Source: Luzula sylvatica
Lineage: Eukaryota; Streptophyta; Magnoliopsida; Poales; Juncaceae
NCBI GenBank assembly: GCA_946800325.1
Contig: OX326957.1
Coordinates: 23,685,554 to 23,749,553 of the forward strand
Reading direction: 5' to 3'
DNA length: 64,000 nucleotides
Part shown: positions 1-10,463 of the stretch, piece after piece
Position numbering within the stretch: position 1 is the first letter of the stretch
Layout of the letters: each line of letters begins with the position of its first letter
Notes under the pieces: model-generated
Told to the model about the DNA's origin: nothing
The model's database searches: none
Seen by the model: the letters and a program-made list of their open reading frames with translations, nothing else
Translations under genes and position numbers: made by a program

Positions 1-345
1 GAAACCGCTCCTCTTCGCAAATCTTCATTGAATAGCTCGTATACATACGCTCTCACTTGTGTGTTTGGTTGAGTTGGCGTACCGGAGTTGTTCAACACGT
101 GTCGAATGAGATTTGTATTATACACCAAAGCATTGTGTCTGAGTCATGCATTGGCATCCGATTCTTTCGGTCTGCCAAGCCAAGGCCAGCCAGATTCGGT
201 TACCAAAACCGAAATATTTGTGAAATTCATGGCTTGCATGGAATAATACGCCGCATCAACCATAAGCCAAAGCATTGTATCTACATATAAAAAATTGTCA
301 TGTAAAACATTTGTGAAATTCATGGCTTGCATGGAATAATATATA
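1..345 (-). pseudogene. Truncated GH17 beta-1,3-glucanase fragment
   Basis: Positions 1-266 align closely with 16307-16562, the centre of the intact GH17 gene in this window, and read on the minus strand. The fragment keeps the stretch around the catalytic nucleophile (V-T-E-S-G-W-P-W). It is broken by a 7-8 bp insertion near 150-165 and loses homology after about 266. A further copy of about 38 bp of the same stretch recurs at 308-345, so the end is rearranged. It continues beyond the left edge, so I cannot say whether the remainder is coding. It is a decayed paralogue of the 15.6-kb gene and not an exon of it, because the intact gene is complete on its own. It retains Glu at the nucleophile position, where the intact copy has Gln. 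Confidence 0.85.
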
Positions 346-2662
346 TTGTAATAATAAAATTATATAAAAAGTATAAACATATAAAATTGTAATGTAAAAT
401 TTTTAATTATTTTTCTATATTCTACATATAAAAAAGAATAACACCGCGACGCGCATAATTATTTTTCTATATTTTACAAGGTGCAAATAGCGTTTTGCTG
501 TATGCACCGTTCTTGATTCTTTTTGCAACGAATTGCATATAGCGAACAATATATAGTTGCAACATTTTAATAGCGTACAATTTAACAAATATTTGTTTTA
601 TGTTCATAATATAATACATGATGTGATACTATAATTAGAAGATAGTATCTTAAAATAATCTAAAATAGCTTATATTCGTACAGAAAACTCATTTAGTCGA
701 TCTGTAACTTTTCAATTAACTTCATTATATTATCTATATGTTTAGCTTAATAATTTTATTCAGAGTTAAAAAAAAAACGAAACCATAACAACAACGTGCA
801 ATGTTTAGCATCCAATCTAGCTCGTTATATAGAGAACATTTTGCAACATTTATATTGTATTTTTTTCGAAGTTACTCACGCATCCAAACATATTATTTTA
901 GTATAATTTCTGTACTTTTTAATCCTACAGAATTGGCAAAACTTAAATCAAATGGTATGAATTTCTTGTACGCGCAAAATTTCTGTACATTTATATTGTA
1001 CTTTAATCAAGCTCGACCAATCAACTATTTTCAGATTTAATTGCCAGCTAATGAGCTAACCCATTAAAAATTTCTATTAAAAATTTCTATTAATAAAATT
1101 TAATCAAGGTCAACATAGAGATATCATCATCATTTTCTTTTTCTTCTTTTCTTCTTTTTCTTCTTCCATTAATTACCTAGATCTCAAACAAAATAGAGAA
1201 CATCATCCAAGAAAATAAAAGGTACTCGATTATTTGGTATTGTTTGTCGCTTTATTCGTTACTTATTTATACTGATTTGATCCGGACAAGAACAGGTAAG
1301 TTCATGATTATAGAAGTCAACGGTTTGACATTATTTCTCATTCTTGTTTCATTATAACTCAGGTTCTGAAACTAAATTGTGTTATTCTTGATTTTGGAGA
1401 CCTATCACAATTATTATTATGAAAACTTGAAACTAAAATAGAACTATTATGTCATGTTAGTTCAATTGTGCTGAAAATCTCTTGTAAAAAACACTAGATT
1501 TTGTGAAAAACTGCAGAAAACTCCATTGAATAAATCGTCAATAGCTGAAAATTCACACCCTTGGTTTCTAAAAAGATCTTTATTATAAGAAAATATTTCT
1601 CATTTAGTTTTTACTTTTTAGAATCTCCTTTCTACGAATTCACAAGCACTGTGGACCGTGGTCCTTATTTTTTTCTAAACTCGAATTTGCTTACCAACAA
1701 AGAGATATATCCTCCGTTGTTAGCACCATTAAAGTGTTTTTTCTATTTATTTGAAAAAATGATATTTCTCAATTGAGGAATTTAGAAAATGGAGGCAATT
1801 TTTTGTCTAAGATATTTTATCGAACATTTTGGACATAATATTTAGAAAATATTTTTCTCTATCCATACACCTCTCGTAAAAATAAAGATCTTGCATTGCA
1901 CTACATCTTTTGTGTAGACAATAAAAAACTAATTGATCAAAACATAAATCTATCATAATTATGTTGCACTCTATCTTAGACATTTCATCACACACTTTGA
2001 CTACGACATGAAAATAAATTTTTCTATAAATAAACTTCTCATAAAAATTAGTGTCTTGTACTATATCATTGTTAACCTACAAAAAATCATTTTTTAAAAA
2101 ATAAATTCATCACAATTATATTTGTATTTATCTTAGACATTTCATCGAAGACCTTAACTCCCGTAATTTTTTATCTCAACACATAAATCTTCCACAAAAA
2201 AAATGAGGCATCGCATTTTTGAAGGCATGTGGCGTCAGCCTAACCGACCAATGGCCAGGGCCAGTTGGTGACCTTGACCTTAATAGGATCACATATATTT
2301 TCTTTAATTTTGAATCATTCGCTTTTCGGATCATTCAAGATTTATCTTATTGATTTCGAGACATTTTAGCAATATTATATTGATTTTAGTAATAATATAT
2401 TATTTTTCGAGTCATTCGTGTCGTAAGTTTCTGATCATTTGGGTCATAAATTTCGGTTCATTCGGGTTGCGAGTTTCGGATATTCAGGTTTCGAATTAGT
2501 TCGGATTTCATATCATTGAAGTATCGGGTCGATTTCGGATTCGAATCATTCGGTTTCGTTTCCATTTTGATGTCGGTTCCAAAATATATCTCACCTCCTC
2601 AAGACTATTTTTTTGTGTTTGAGTGACTGTATATATAACTCTTTTTTGTATATTTGGGCGCC
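346..2662. other. AT-rich intergenic DNA, no gene seen
   Basis: I see no convincing coding sequence. The short open frames here have no recognisable domain and low-complexity composition. A pyrimidine-rich stretch at about 1137-1168 and short imperfect repeats occur, but nothing I can assign. Confidence 0.6.
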
Positions 2663-2665
2663 TAA

Positions 2666-5198
2666 GGGGCTGTTTGGACTTTGGACGGTAGAATTTGGAC
2701 TGGAATTGGAAAACCTTTTCCAACAATCCTTAATTGGTAATCATTCCATAGTGAAATTATAGTTTGCTGGAATTATATTTATTCTATCAAAGCCACAAAC
2801 TTCAATTTCAAAAAAACATGGAGCGCCAAATTCTGACAAAATATTTGCACCTCAATTAACATGGTCTCCACTTCTTAATACATGAATTGTTAATTAATAA
2901 ACTATTTAATGCTTAATTAGTAACTTAATGTTGATTTTAATTAGGGTAAGACTTAATTATGTAACATGACTAATTATTATTATATTATTATATAATTATT
3001 AAATATTATTATATTGTATAACAAATATTATTATTATATTCTAATAATATCAAAGTAATAGTTATATTATATAATAACTATATTTTATTATTATTATTAT
3101 TTTGACAATTACATTATAAATTATGTTATTATAATAATATATTAATATAATTATTACATATTATTACAATAATATATAATATTATATTAATTATAGGGAT
3201 ATAATTATTTTTACGATAATATAATTACTATATAATTTCTGAAAGAAATACAGTTTCGGATCAACCGTAAAAGTGTACACAAGGATAAACGAATGTAGGC
3301 GTACATTCGTGGCCATAACTTTCAGTGGGAAAATCCGTTTTGAATGATTCAAATTGGGTTAGATAGATAATAAGATTATCTACAACCTTCATGAAGAAAT
3401 ATATTTCATATGAACGAAGTATAAGTGTCGTTTATGTGAAATACCGAAAGGGTGCAACAGTATGACATACAGTTAGTAAAACAGTCAGAACGTTTGCATA
3501 CGAACTCCAATTGGGCTGGGCCAAATTGGGTTGTGTAGATAATGAGATTATCTACAACTTTCATGTTGGTTGATTTTCTGTCAGAGAAATTTATCAATTT
3601 CGTCTGGACAGAAAACTGACCAGGTTCATGCAGTTTTCTGTGTGAAAGGGTGTATATTGGATATACATGTTTTTTGGCTAATCCTGATCCTATTAGATAT
3701 AAATAGAATTACCTCTCTCATCTTAATAAGTAATTATTCTACCAAAGACACTAAGAGAAAGATCAAATTCAGATTTGATCTTTCGTGAGTGAAAAGGTGC
3801 GAAGAGAGAGAGTAATAGAGAATCGATTAGATCGAGCAAGTTCGCCGGTGCATCGTCTAGGCAGGTGCATCCGCGACCGACGTCTTACGAATCACCGTGG
3901 ATACAAGTAGAGGAGTGACGTTTGTGACTCTTCGATTGTGATCGACTCGAGTAAGAAAGACGGTGTTCACGCTTGGACGCACGAGGACGAAATCGAGTGA
4001 ACCGGCATAGCAAACGATTGGTGAAGGACGCGTGGTGTGGGACGCGCGGATTGTCACCAACGTGACAGGAAATAGAAGGCGGCGATCAACCCTTCGTGTG
4101 CCATCAATTTGGCACTGGTATAGATCTATCCTTCTAAATGCATCGTACCCTCGAAGTCGTGGCGTGATCTCGGAAATCGGGGAATCGGACCGGGCCTTCA
4201 TTCCGCTGCGCGGGCCCGGGGTCGAGGATATTCCCCTACAATTTCTAATATTATAGTAAATATACTATAATAATCAAATAATTATATTAATTATAAATTA
4301 TATTATGATAATAAAATAATTATGTTATAATTATTAAATTCATGTAATATAATATAATACTATTATAATAATATTAGTACAATTTAATTATATTATATTA
4401 TATAATTATATAATAAAATGTATGTACTAATATATTAATAATAATATATTAATTATTAATATATTATTAATTAATATTACAATAATAATAATAATAATAA
4501 TACAACATATTATTATAAATATGAATATATTAATAATAATATATTAGTACATAAAATTAAGATATTAAATTATAATATATTAATATTATAATATATTAGT
4601 ATATACATATTATTATTAATATTAATATATTAATATGGAGATTATAATATTATATCATCTGAATATACTAATTAATAGTATTATAATATGAATATTAATA
4701 AATTAATACTAGTATTATTTTATTATATTAATATTATAATAGATTAATATTATTATAATTAATATTATTATATTATTATTATTATTATTATATTATTATA
4801 TTTATATTATTATATTATTGTAATTAATATTATTATATTATTATAATTAATACTATTAGGATAATTTTTTATTTCAATAATGTTATATTATAATATTTTT
4901 ATTAATTTTTTTAAGCTAATATTGTAATAATAGTATTATCATAACAAAATAATAATATTATGATAATATAGTAACTAAATAATAATAATGTTATGTTAAT
5001 ATATTGTATTTTATTAGTTTTACCGAATCGTTATTTTTGCATTTTCAATAAGAAAATTCCAAAATTTTGTGAACAACCAAACAGAAAATTATATTTTCCA
5101 TCATCTTATAATTTAGACATCCAAACAAACTGTGGAATTACAAATTCCAGAACTTTTTATTCCTCCACTTTATAATCCGATTCTTGCCAAACAGTCCC
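2666..5198. mobile_element. PIF/Harbinger-like element, non-autonomous, split by a solo LTR
   Basis: The left terminus GGGGCTGTTTGG and the right terminus CCAAACAGTCCC form an inverted repeat. They are flanked by the 3-bp direct repeat TAA at 2663-2665 and 5199-5201. A terminus of this type with a TAA target duplication is characteristic of Tourist-like PIF/Harbinger elements. The interior (about 2900-3235 and 4246-5010) is almost pure A/T, built of TAATAT-type units, and codes for nothing. The element is interrupted by the 1001-bp solo LTR at 3240-4240; without it the element is about 1.5 kb. No transposase is present, so it must have been moved in trans. Confidence 0.75.
3240..4240 (+). mobile_element. 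Solo LTR, copy 1
   Basis: The 1001-bp unit begins TGAAAGAAATACAG and ends ATATTCCCCTACA, that is TG...CA, and is flanked by a perfect 5-bp duplication ATTTC (3235-3239 and 4241-4245). There is no internal region, PBS or coding sequence, so it is a solo LTR left by recombination between LTRs. A TATA-like ATATAAATA at about 3697-3705, in the U3/R position, suggests + orientation. It is clearly homologous along its length to the solo LTR at 21617-22538. Superfamily is probably Copia, by terminal sequence only. The open frames on both strands at about 3857-4256 are LTR sequence and not genes. Confidence 0.9.
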
Positions 5199-5201
5199 TA
5201 A

Positions 5202-7013
5202 GAAAGAACTAAAAGGTGACGTTTGATAGTACTCAACTATTTTTTTTAGTGGGTAAATTTGCCAAAACAATCCCTAAATTTACCTATTGGCAAATCTCTT
5301 ATATATTTTACTTTTAGTATATGAAAAATAATAAAACTAATTTTCTTTTTATTGAGGATCATCTAAGATAAATATCATTATTAAGCTTGAATCATAATGG
5401 ACTTGGAAGGGGAAGAAAATTTTCAGATCAGATTATTTTAAAAAAAATAACGATAAATGTCAACTCTATTTTTGATATTTAATAATTTATAACGGCAATT
5501 TTGCTCCATATCTCACACGTCGATTATTTGTCTTCTACTTTTGAGTACCTACACATTTCAAAAATGTAATTACCTCATTCGGAGTCTAACGCCCAATTAG
5601 TTAAAGTAGATTAATTAGCTCAATAACAATAATACTCAAATCTAACCTCTAAGGTTTTCATTCGCTTTACTTTTGCTAAGTAAAGGGATCATTAATATTC
5701 ATCCAATGGTATAAGAAACATTTGCTTTTCTTGGATTTATTTATCTTAACTTTGGGTACAACTTTTTCATTTTCCTTGGGACATTGTCACAAGACTTTTA
5801 TTTTTTGGAATACCAAAATCTAGCATTTGAATAGTTTTTTCCCGGACTTTATCATACTCATAATTTTGAGAATATCAAAATGTTTCGAAATGATCTCTAC
5901 CCATACTAAGAAAGAACTAATAAGCAACTTATTCTTACATTCCTATTTGAGAATGTTTCTCAATTAGTCTAGAGATTTCCTTCGCAACTTCTCTTACTCG
6001 AGAACTGAACACAATTTCAATTGTTTGATTGAATTTCTACATTGAATAAAAGTGTAAAAATAAATACTAGTTCTAAAATAAATTTAGATGTTTTATTGTG
6101 TTTATATAAAATATACTCCCACGAAATTTGTCAATTCGATAATCCTCATGTATAGAACGAAAATGTATTACTAAAATTTCATAGTGACTCAAGATTCATA
6201 TTTCACGAAATTCTAACAAGACAAGTGTGTTAATACGACTCTGGACTTTGGTCCGATATGGTCGTCGTGTCGAACTCAACGTGCTTGTGTGTATATATCG
6301 TTTATGCCAAAACTCATCACGTGCCAGACTATAGTCATGCATTAACACGTGTGAAACGATTAAATCATAACCACCACAACTATGTATCGTTCAATTGTTT
6401 CACGGACGCATAGTAGTCTGGAATGCGGAACGTTTAGTACACGATACACGGTACGGGTGTTGAACTCATGGCATGTGGGTTCGTAATTAAACTATTTCTC
6501 AATTGTTCTACATCATTATTATAGCGGTTCCGAGTGGTGTCCTAACCCGTGGACTTGTCGGGATTGTTTTGGACCGGTCATGCACAATATAAACTGTCCA
6601 TTCATTATACATCTTATCTATTTTCAAAATTTAATATTAGTTCTCATTAATTATTCTTTCATCGTTATTAATTACTTTTTATGTTGTGTTGATATTTCAA
6701 AAAACCGACCGTTTTCGTGTTGCCGTATTCGTATAGTATCCTAAATTCTTTAAAAATTATCATATTATCGTATTCAATACGTATCGAAAATGATTTAACT
6801 AAAAAGGTGTTTGATGGTTGGGATGTGGTGCATAGATATATTGAATTATAAATGGATAATTACCATAATTGGACCTAAAGTTATTTTCTGGGCGTCCTCA
6901 ACACTCCTTGGGCCATAACTTTCTACTCAACTCTTTATCAATTATTCCCTGACTTCTTTCTTAAAAAATAGAAGTCATTCGTTCTTAAGCTTAGCAATAC
7001 AGTGTGCGGCGGA
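5202..7013. other. Intergenic DNA, no gene seen
   Basis: There is no recognisable coding region. The stretch 6235-6595 is less AT-rich and contains several CACGTG-like and ACGTG words, but I cannot assign it to a gene or a known element. Confidence 0.5.
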
Positions 7014-7607
7014 TAGGGATGTCAATGAGTCGGATAAAACTCGAATATGCGGATAACCGATCCGAACGGACGGATAATACCCGGAAAAAAAATCCGCAGG
7101 TCGGATTTTATCCGAAATAATACTCACTCCGGATTTGGGTTCGGATACAGAGGTAATTTTTTACCCGCAGGTATACCCGAACTCGAAAAAATATCCGAAT
7201 CCGCCCGAATCCGAAAAATACCCGAGAAATATCCGAAAATATCCAATGATATGAAAAATTGTGATGTTTTTATAGATTAATAATTTGTAATATTTGTATT
7301 TTTAATGTATTTTTTACAAGTTGTTTGTTTTATGTATATAAAATTGTTTGTTGGTGATTTTACGTATTTTAATAATAATTTTTTAGATTTTTTTTTTTTT
7401 TAGATTTTATATAAGTGATTTTCGGGTAACGGGTTCGGGTAACGGGTTCGGGTTCGGATATATCCGTTACCCGCGGGTTCGAGTTCGAGTTCGATATGAT
7501 TTTTTACTCGCGGATATTTTGGGTTCGGGTTCAGGTAATACTTGAAAATTCGCATTTTGATATGGAGAAGGCTTATCCGAACCTGACCCGCTCCGTTAAC
7601 ATCCCTA
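7014..7607. mobile_element. Non-autonomous hAT element with CGGGT/CGGAT subterminal repeats
   Basis: The 594-bp element starts TAGGGATGTCAATGAG and ends GTTAACATCCCTA, an inverted terminal repeat of Ac-like hAT type. Both ends carry many copies of CGGAT/ATCCG and CGGGT/ACCCG, as expected for subterminal transposase-binding motifs of hAT elements. An AT-rich core (7265-7400) separates them. The flanking 8-mers (GCGGCGGA and ATTGCGGG) do not match well, so the target duplication is decayed or the border is slightly off. No transposase is encoded. The open frames across it are produced by the repeats. Confidence 0.8.
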
Positions 7608-7676
7608 ATTGCGGGAGCAATGCGGTCCGTGGCAATCATGTCATATCCCTCCCCAATCTCTTCCATGTGTCTTTCT

Positions 7677-8344
7677 TAGGGCTGCAAATGAGCCGAGCTC
7701 GAGCGAGCTGTGCCAAGCTCAAGCTCGGCTCGAAACTTATTCGAGCTGGCTCGGCTCGTTTAGAATTATGGTTCGAGCTGGAAAAACAAGCTCAAGCTCG
7801 GCTCGTTCTAATTCGAGCTAGCTCGGCTCGGCTCAACAGTAGCTCAATTAAAAAAATAACTTGAATTTTAATTAAAAAAATTGTAATAATCGCGAATAAA
7901 CATAAAATATTTTAAATACTAAAATATCTTAAAACATAACAATAATAAATCAAACATACACAACACAAAACATAAAAAAATAGGATTTGAACTTGGTATT
8001 ATTAATTTGTCTCTCCTAGTTAATATTTTTTTTTAGGACCTAAGTTGTAACCCGAATTGGAATTATTATGGAGATAAAAAATTTCTTTATAAAATTTTAT
8101 AATTATAATAATATATAATGTAAATTAATTATGATAAAAGTATTTAATTTTTTAAATCGAGCTCAAAAAAATTTCGAGCTTAATACGAGCGAGCTGAGTC
8201 TGGCTCAAGCTCGGCTCAATAAGCATTCGAGCTAGCTCGGCTCGGCTCGTTTAATTTCGAGTTAATATCGAGCGAGCTATTATCGAACTATTATCGAGTC
8301 GAGCTCGAGCGAGCCACGAGCCACGAGCTAAAGTTGCGGTCCTA
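7677..8344. mobile_element. Non-autonomous hAT element with GAGCTCG/GGCTCG subterminal repeats
   Basis: The 668-bp element starts TAGGGCTGCAAATGAGCC and ends TTGCGGTCCTA. It is flanked by a perfect 8-bp direct repeat GTCTTTCT (7669-7676 and 8345-8352), the hAT hallmark. Both ends are dense in GAGCTCG, GGCTCG and CGAGCT words, and the core is AT-rich. There is no coding capacity. It lies only 69 bp from the preceding hAT element but belongs to a different family by its subterminal motif. Confidence 0.9.
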
Positions 8345-8352
8345 GTCTTTCT

Positions 8353-9146
8353 CCGTTGGTCTCGGGTATATATGTTCTCTCCCTTTTCACTCTCTTTTTC
8401 TGTTACTCTTTTCTTGGGTCGCCTTATCAATTTTTATATGATTGAAGGAGAAATTGGCAAAAATTATGCCTAACTCGCAAAAAGAACCCCCGCATTGTTG
8501 ATTTGTTGGTAATTGCAAAAAAAAAACTTACAGCCCTAGATTCTCAAATATCCCCTGCTACGTTATTGAAAAAAGTTAAAAAATAGTCCCTTCTATTAGT
8601 AACAATTAACACCATTATTTAACTGTCATTATCTTCTTAGTTAGTATTTGGAAACTCATAACTGATGATAGGGACAATTTTGAAAAATTTCATTAGTATC
8701 GGGTTGTTTTTGCAATTTAGACATTATGAAGGAGTTACTTTTTCAAATTTCTTATTGTAGATGTTATATTGGGGGGTCATATGATCAGTCGAACCATGTA
8801 TCACAAATTAAGCTAATCATGTCTATATCATGGACTTGCTAAGAATTCGAAGAAAGGCCTTCAAAATATTATAGTAAAAAGTTTTCAAATTGTGGCAACT
8901 TCCTTGAATTTTGTTGAGCGCTCCTTTTCAATTAATTCGGCACACAACTCACTTATAGAGAAGTGTCCTCCAAAGTCAACATAATTACGATTTGTTCTAC
9001 ACTTCTACTTCTTTGGTGCAAATTGAAGATCAACAACACCTAAGTGTTTGATACTTTGTTTATGGATAGTTGATTTATTATGAATATATGATACGCGGAA
9101 TTAGTAGATATATTATGATACATGATATTCGTCCCTAAATTTGTAT
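8353..9146. other. Intergenic DNA, no gene seen
   Basis: I see no coding sequence, terminal repeat or RNA gene that I can support here. Confidence 0.5.
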
Positions 9147-9155
9147 TAAATTAAA

Positions 9156-10335
9156 GAAGGATTTCCTTATATAAACAACTAATTCAAGTTTATTCCCAAA
9201 ATAATCAAGTTTTGAACTTAATTCCCAAAATACCCAATGGAGGAGTTTGAAACTCCGCCAAAATAAAAATTGGCGGAATTTGTAACTCCGCCATAATTTA
9301 ATGGTTAAGTGAAAAGTTAATGATGTGCAGATGTATATTAATTATGCTGTTAAATTTGGGGGAATTCGTAATTCCGTCAAAAAATCAGGAAAAAAAAATT
9401 TGCAGTATTTTTTTGAGTATATTTAATAGATGAATGGAATATTATAGTTTATGTTGAGTATATTTTATGTTGATTAAATTTTTAAACTATAATATTCCAT
9501 TCAAATTCCGCCAATTATAATATACTCAAAAAAATACTGTAAGGAAATTTGATATTATAGATGAATTTTAATATACTCAAAAAAATTCGTAATTCCGCCG
9601 TAATTCCGCCAATTTTAATATACTCAAACAATTCCGCCATAATTTTAATATTATTGATGAATGGAATTTTATTCCGCCAAACTATAATATTCCATTCATC
9701 TATAATATTCTCAAAAAAATACAGACGGAATAAAATTATTCCGCCATAATTTTTAAACTATAATATTCCATTCATCTATTATAGATGAATGGAATATTAT
9801 AGTTTGGCGGAATAAAATTCCATTCATCTATAATATTAAAATTATGGCGGAATTTTTTGAGTATATTAAAATTGGCGGAATTATGGCGGAATTACGGAAT
9901 TTTTTTAGTATATTAAAATTCATCTATAGTATCAAATTTCATTATAGTATTTTTTTTTTTTTTTGAGTATATTAAAATTGGCCGAATTTGAATGGAATAT
10001 TATAGTTTAAAATTTTAATCAACATAAAATATACTCAACATAAACTATAATATTCCATTCATCTATTAAATATACTCAAAAAAATACTGCAAAAAAAAAA
10101 TTCCTGAATTTTGGCGGAATTACGGATTCCGCCAAATTTAACAGCATAATTAATATGCACCTGCACATCATTAATCTTTCACTTAACCATTAAATTATGG
10201 CGGAGTTACAAATTCCGTCAATTTTAATTTTGGCGGAGTTTCAAACTCCTTCATTGTGTATTTTGGGAATTAAGTTCAAAACTTGATTATTTTGAAAATA
10301 AACTTGAATTAGTTGTTTATATAAGGAAATCCTTC
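9156..10335. mobile_element. 1.18-kb palindromic foldback element, possible Mutator-type MITE
   Basis: The unit starts GAAGGATTTCCTTATATAAA and ends with its reverse complement. The left arm (9156-9778) and right arm (9780-10335) match almost end to end, meeting at CATCTATTATAGATG near 9779. The left arm has about 70 extra bases near the centre. Each arm is itself built of repeated words such as TTCCGCCA, TATACTCAAAAAA and ATTCCATTCATCTA, so it is palindromic at several scales. A 9-bp direct repeat TAAATTAAA flanks it (9147-9155 and 10336-10344), which fits the Mutator superfamily; the repeat is A/T only, so the class is tentative. It codes for nothing. It ends 128 bp before the NLR start codon, so a transcript through it would form a very long hairpin RNA. 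Confidence 0.85.
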
Positions 10336-10463
10336 TAAATTAAACTAGCCAGGTTATAATTTTTTGTATGTACTAACATATAGCTTCTACATTTGACAGG
10401 TCGTTGAACAATCTGCAGACGAAATTATATAGTTTGAGTGAACACCAAGAAAGCAGAAAAAGC

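Noticed and set aside
3857..4256. Overlapping open frames of 114 and 74 codons on both strands
   Set aside because: They lie inside a solo LTR with a 5-bp target duplication, and homologous frames recur in the second LTR at 22258-22547.
7400..7864. Open frames of 70-122 codons on both strands
   Set aside because: They run across the subterminal repeat arrays of two hAT MITEs; their repetitive peptides (for example ARLELW, SSSAR) reflect the DNA repeats.
10404..10463. Upstream in-frame extension of the NLR protein (20 residues)
   Set aside because: It begins with a non-ATG codon, and the first ATG at 10464 gives the expected Rx-N start MVDAAILAAI.
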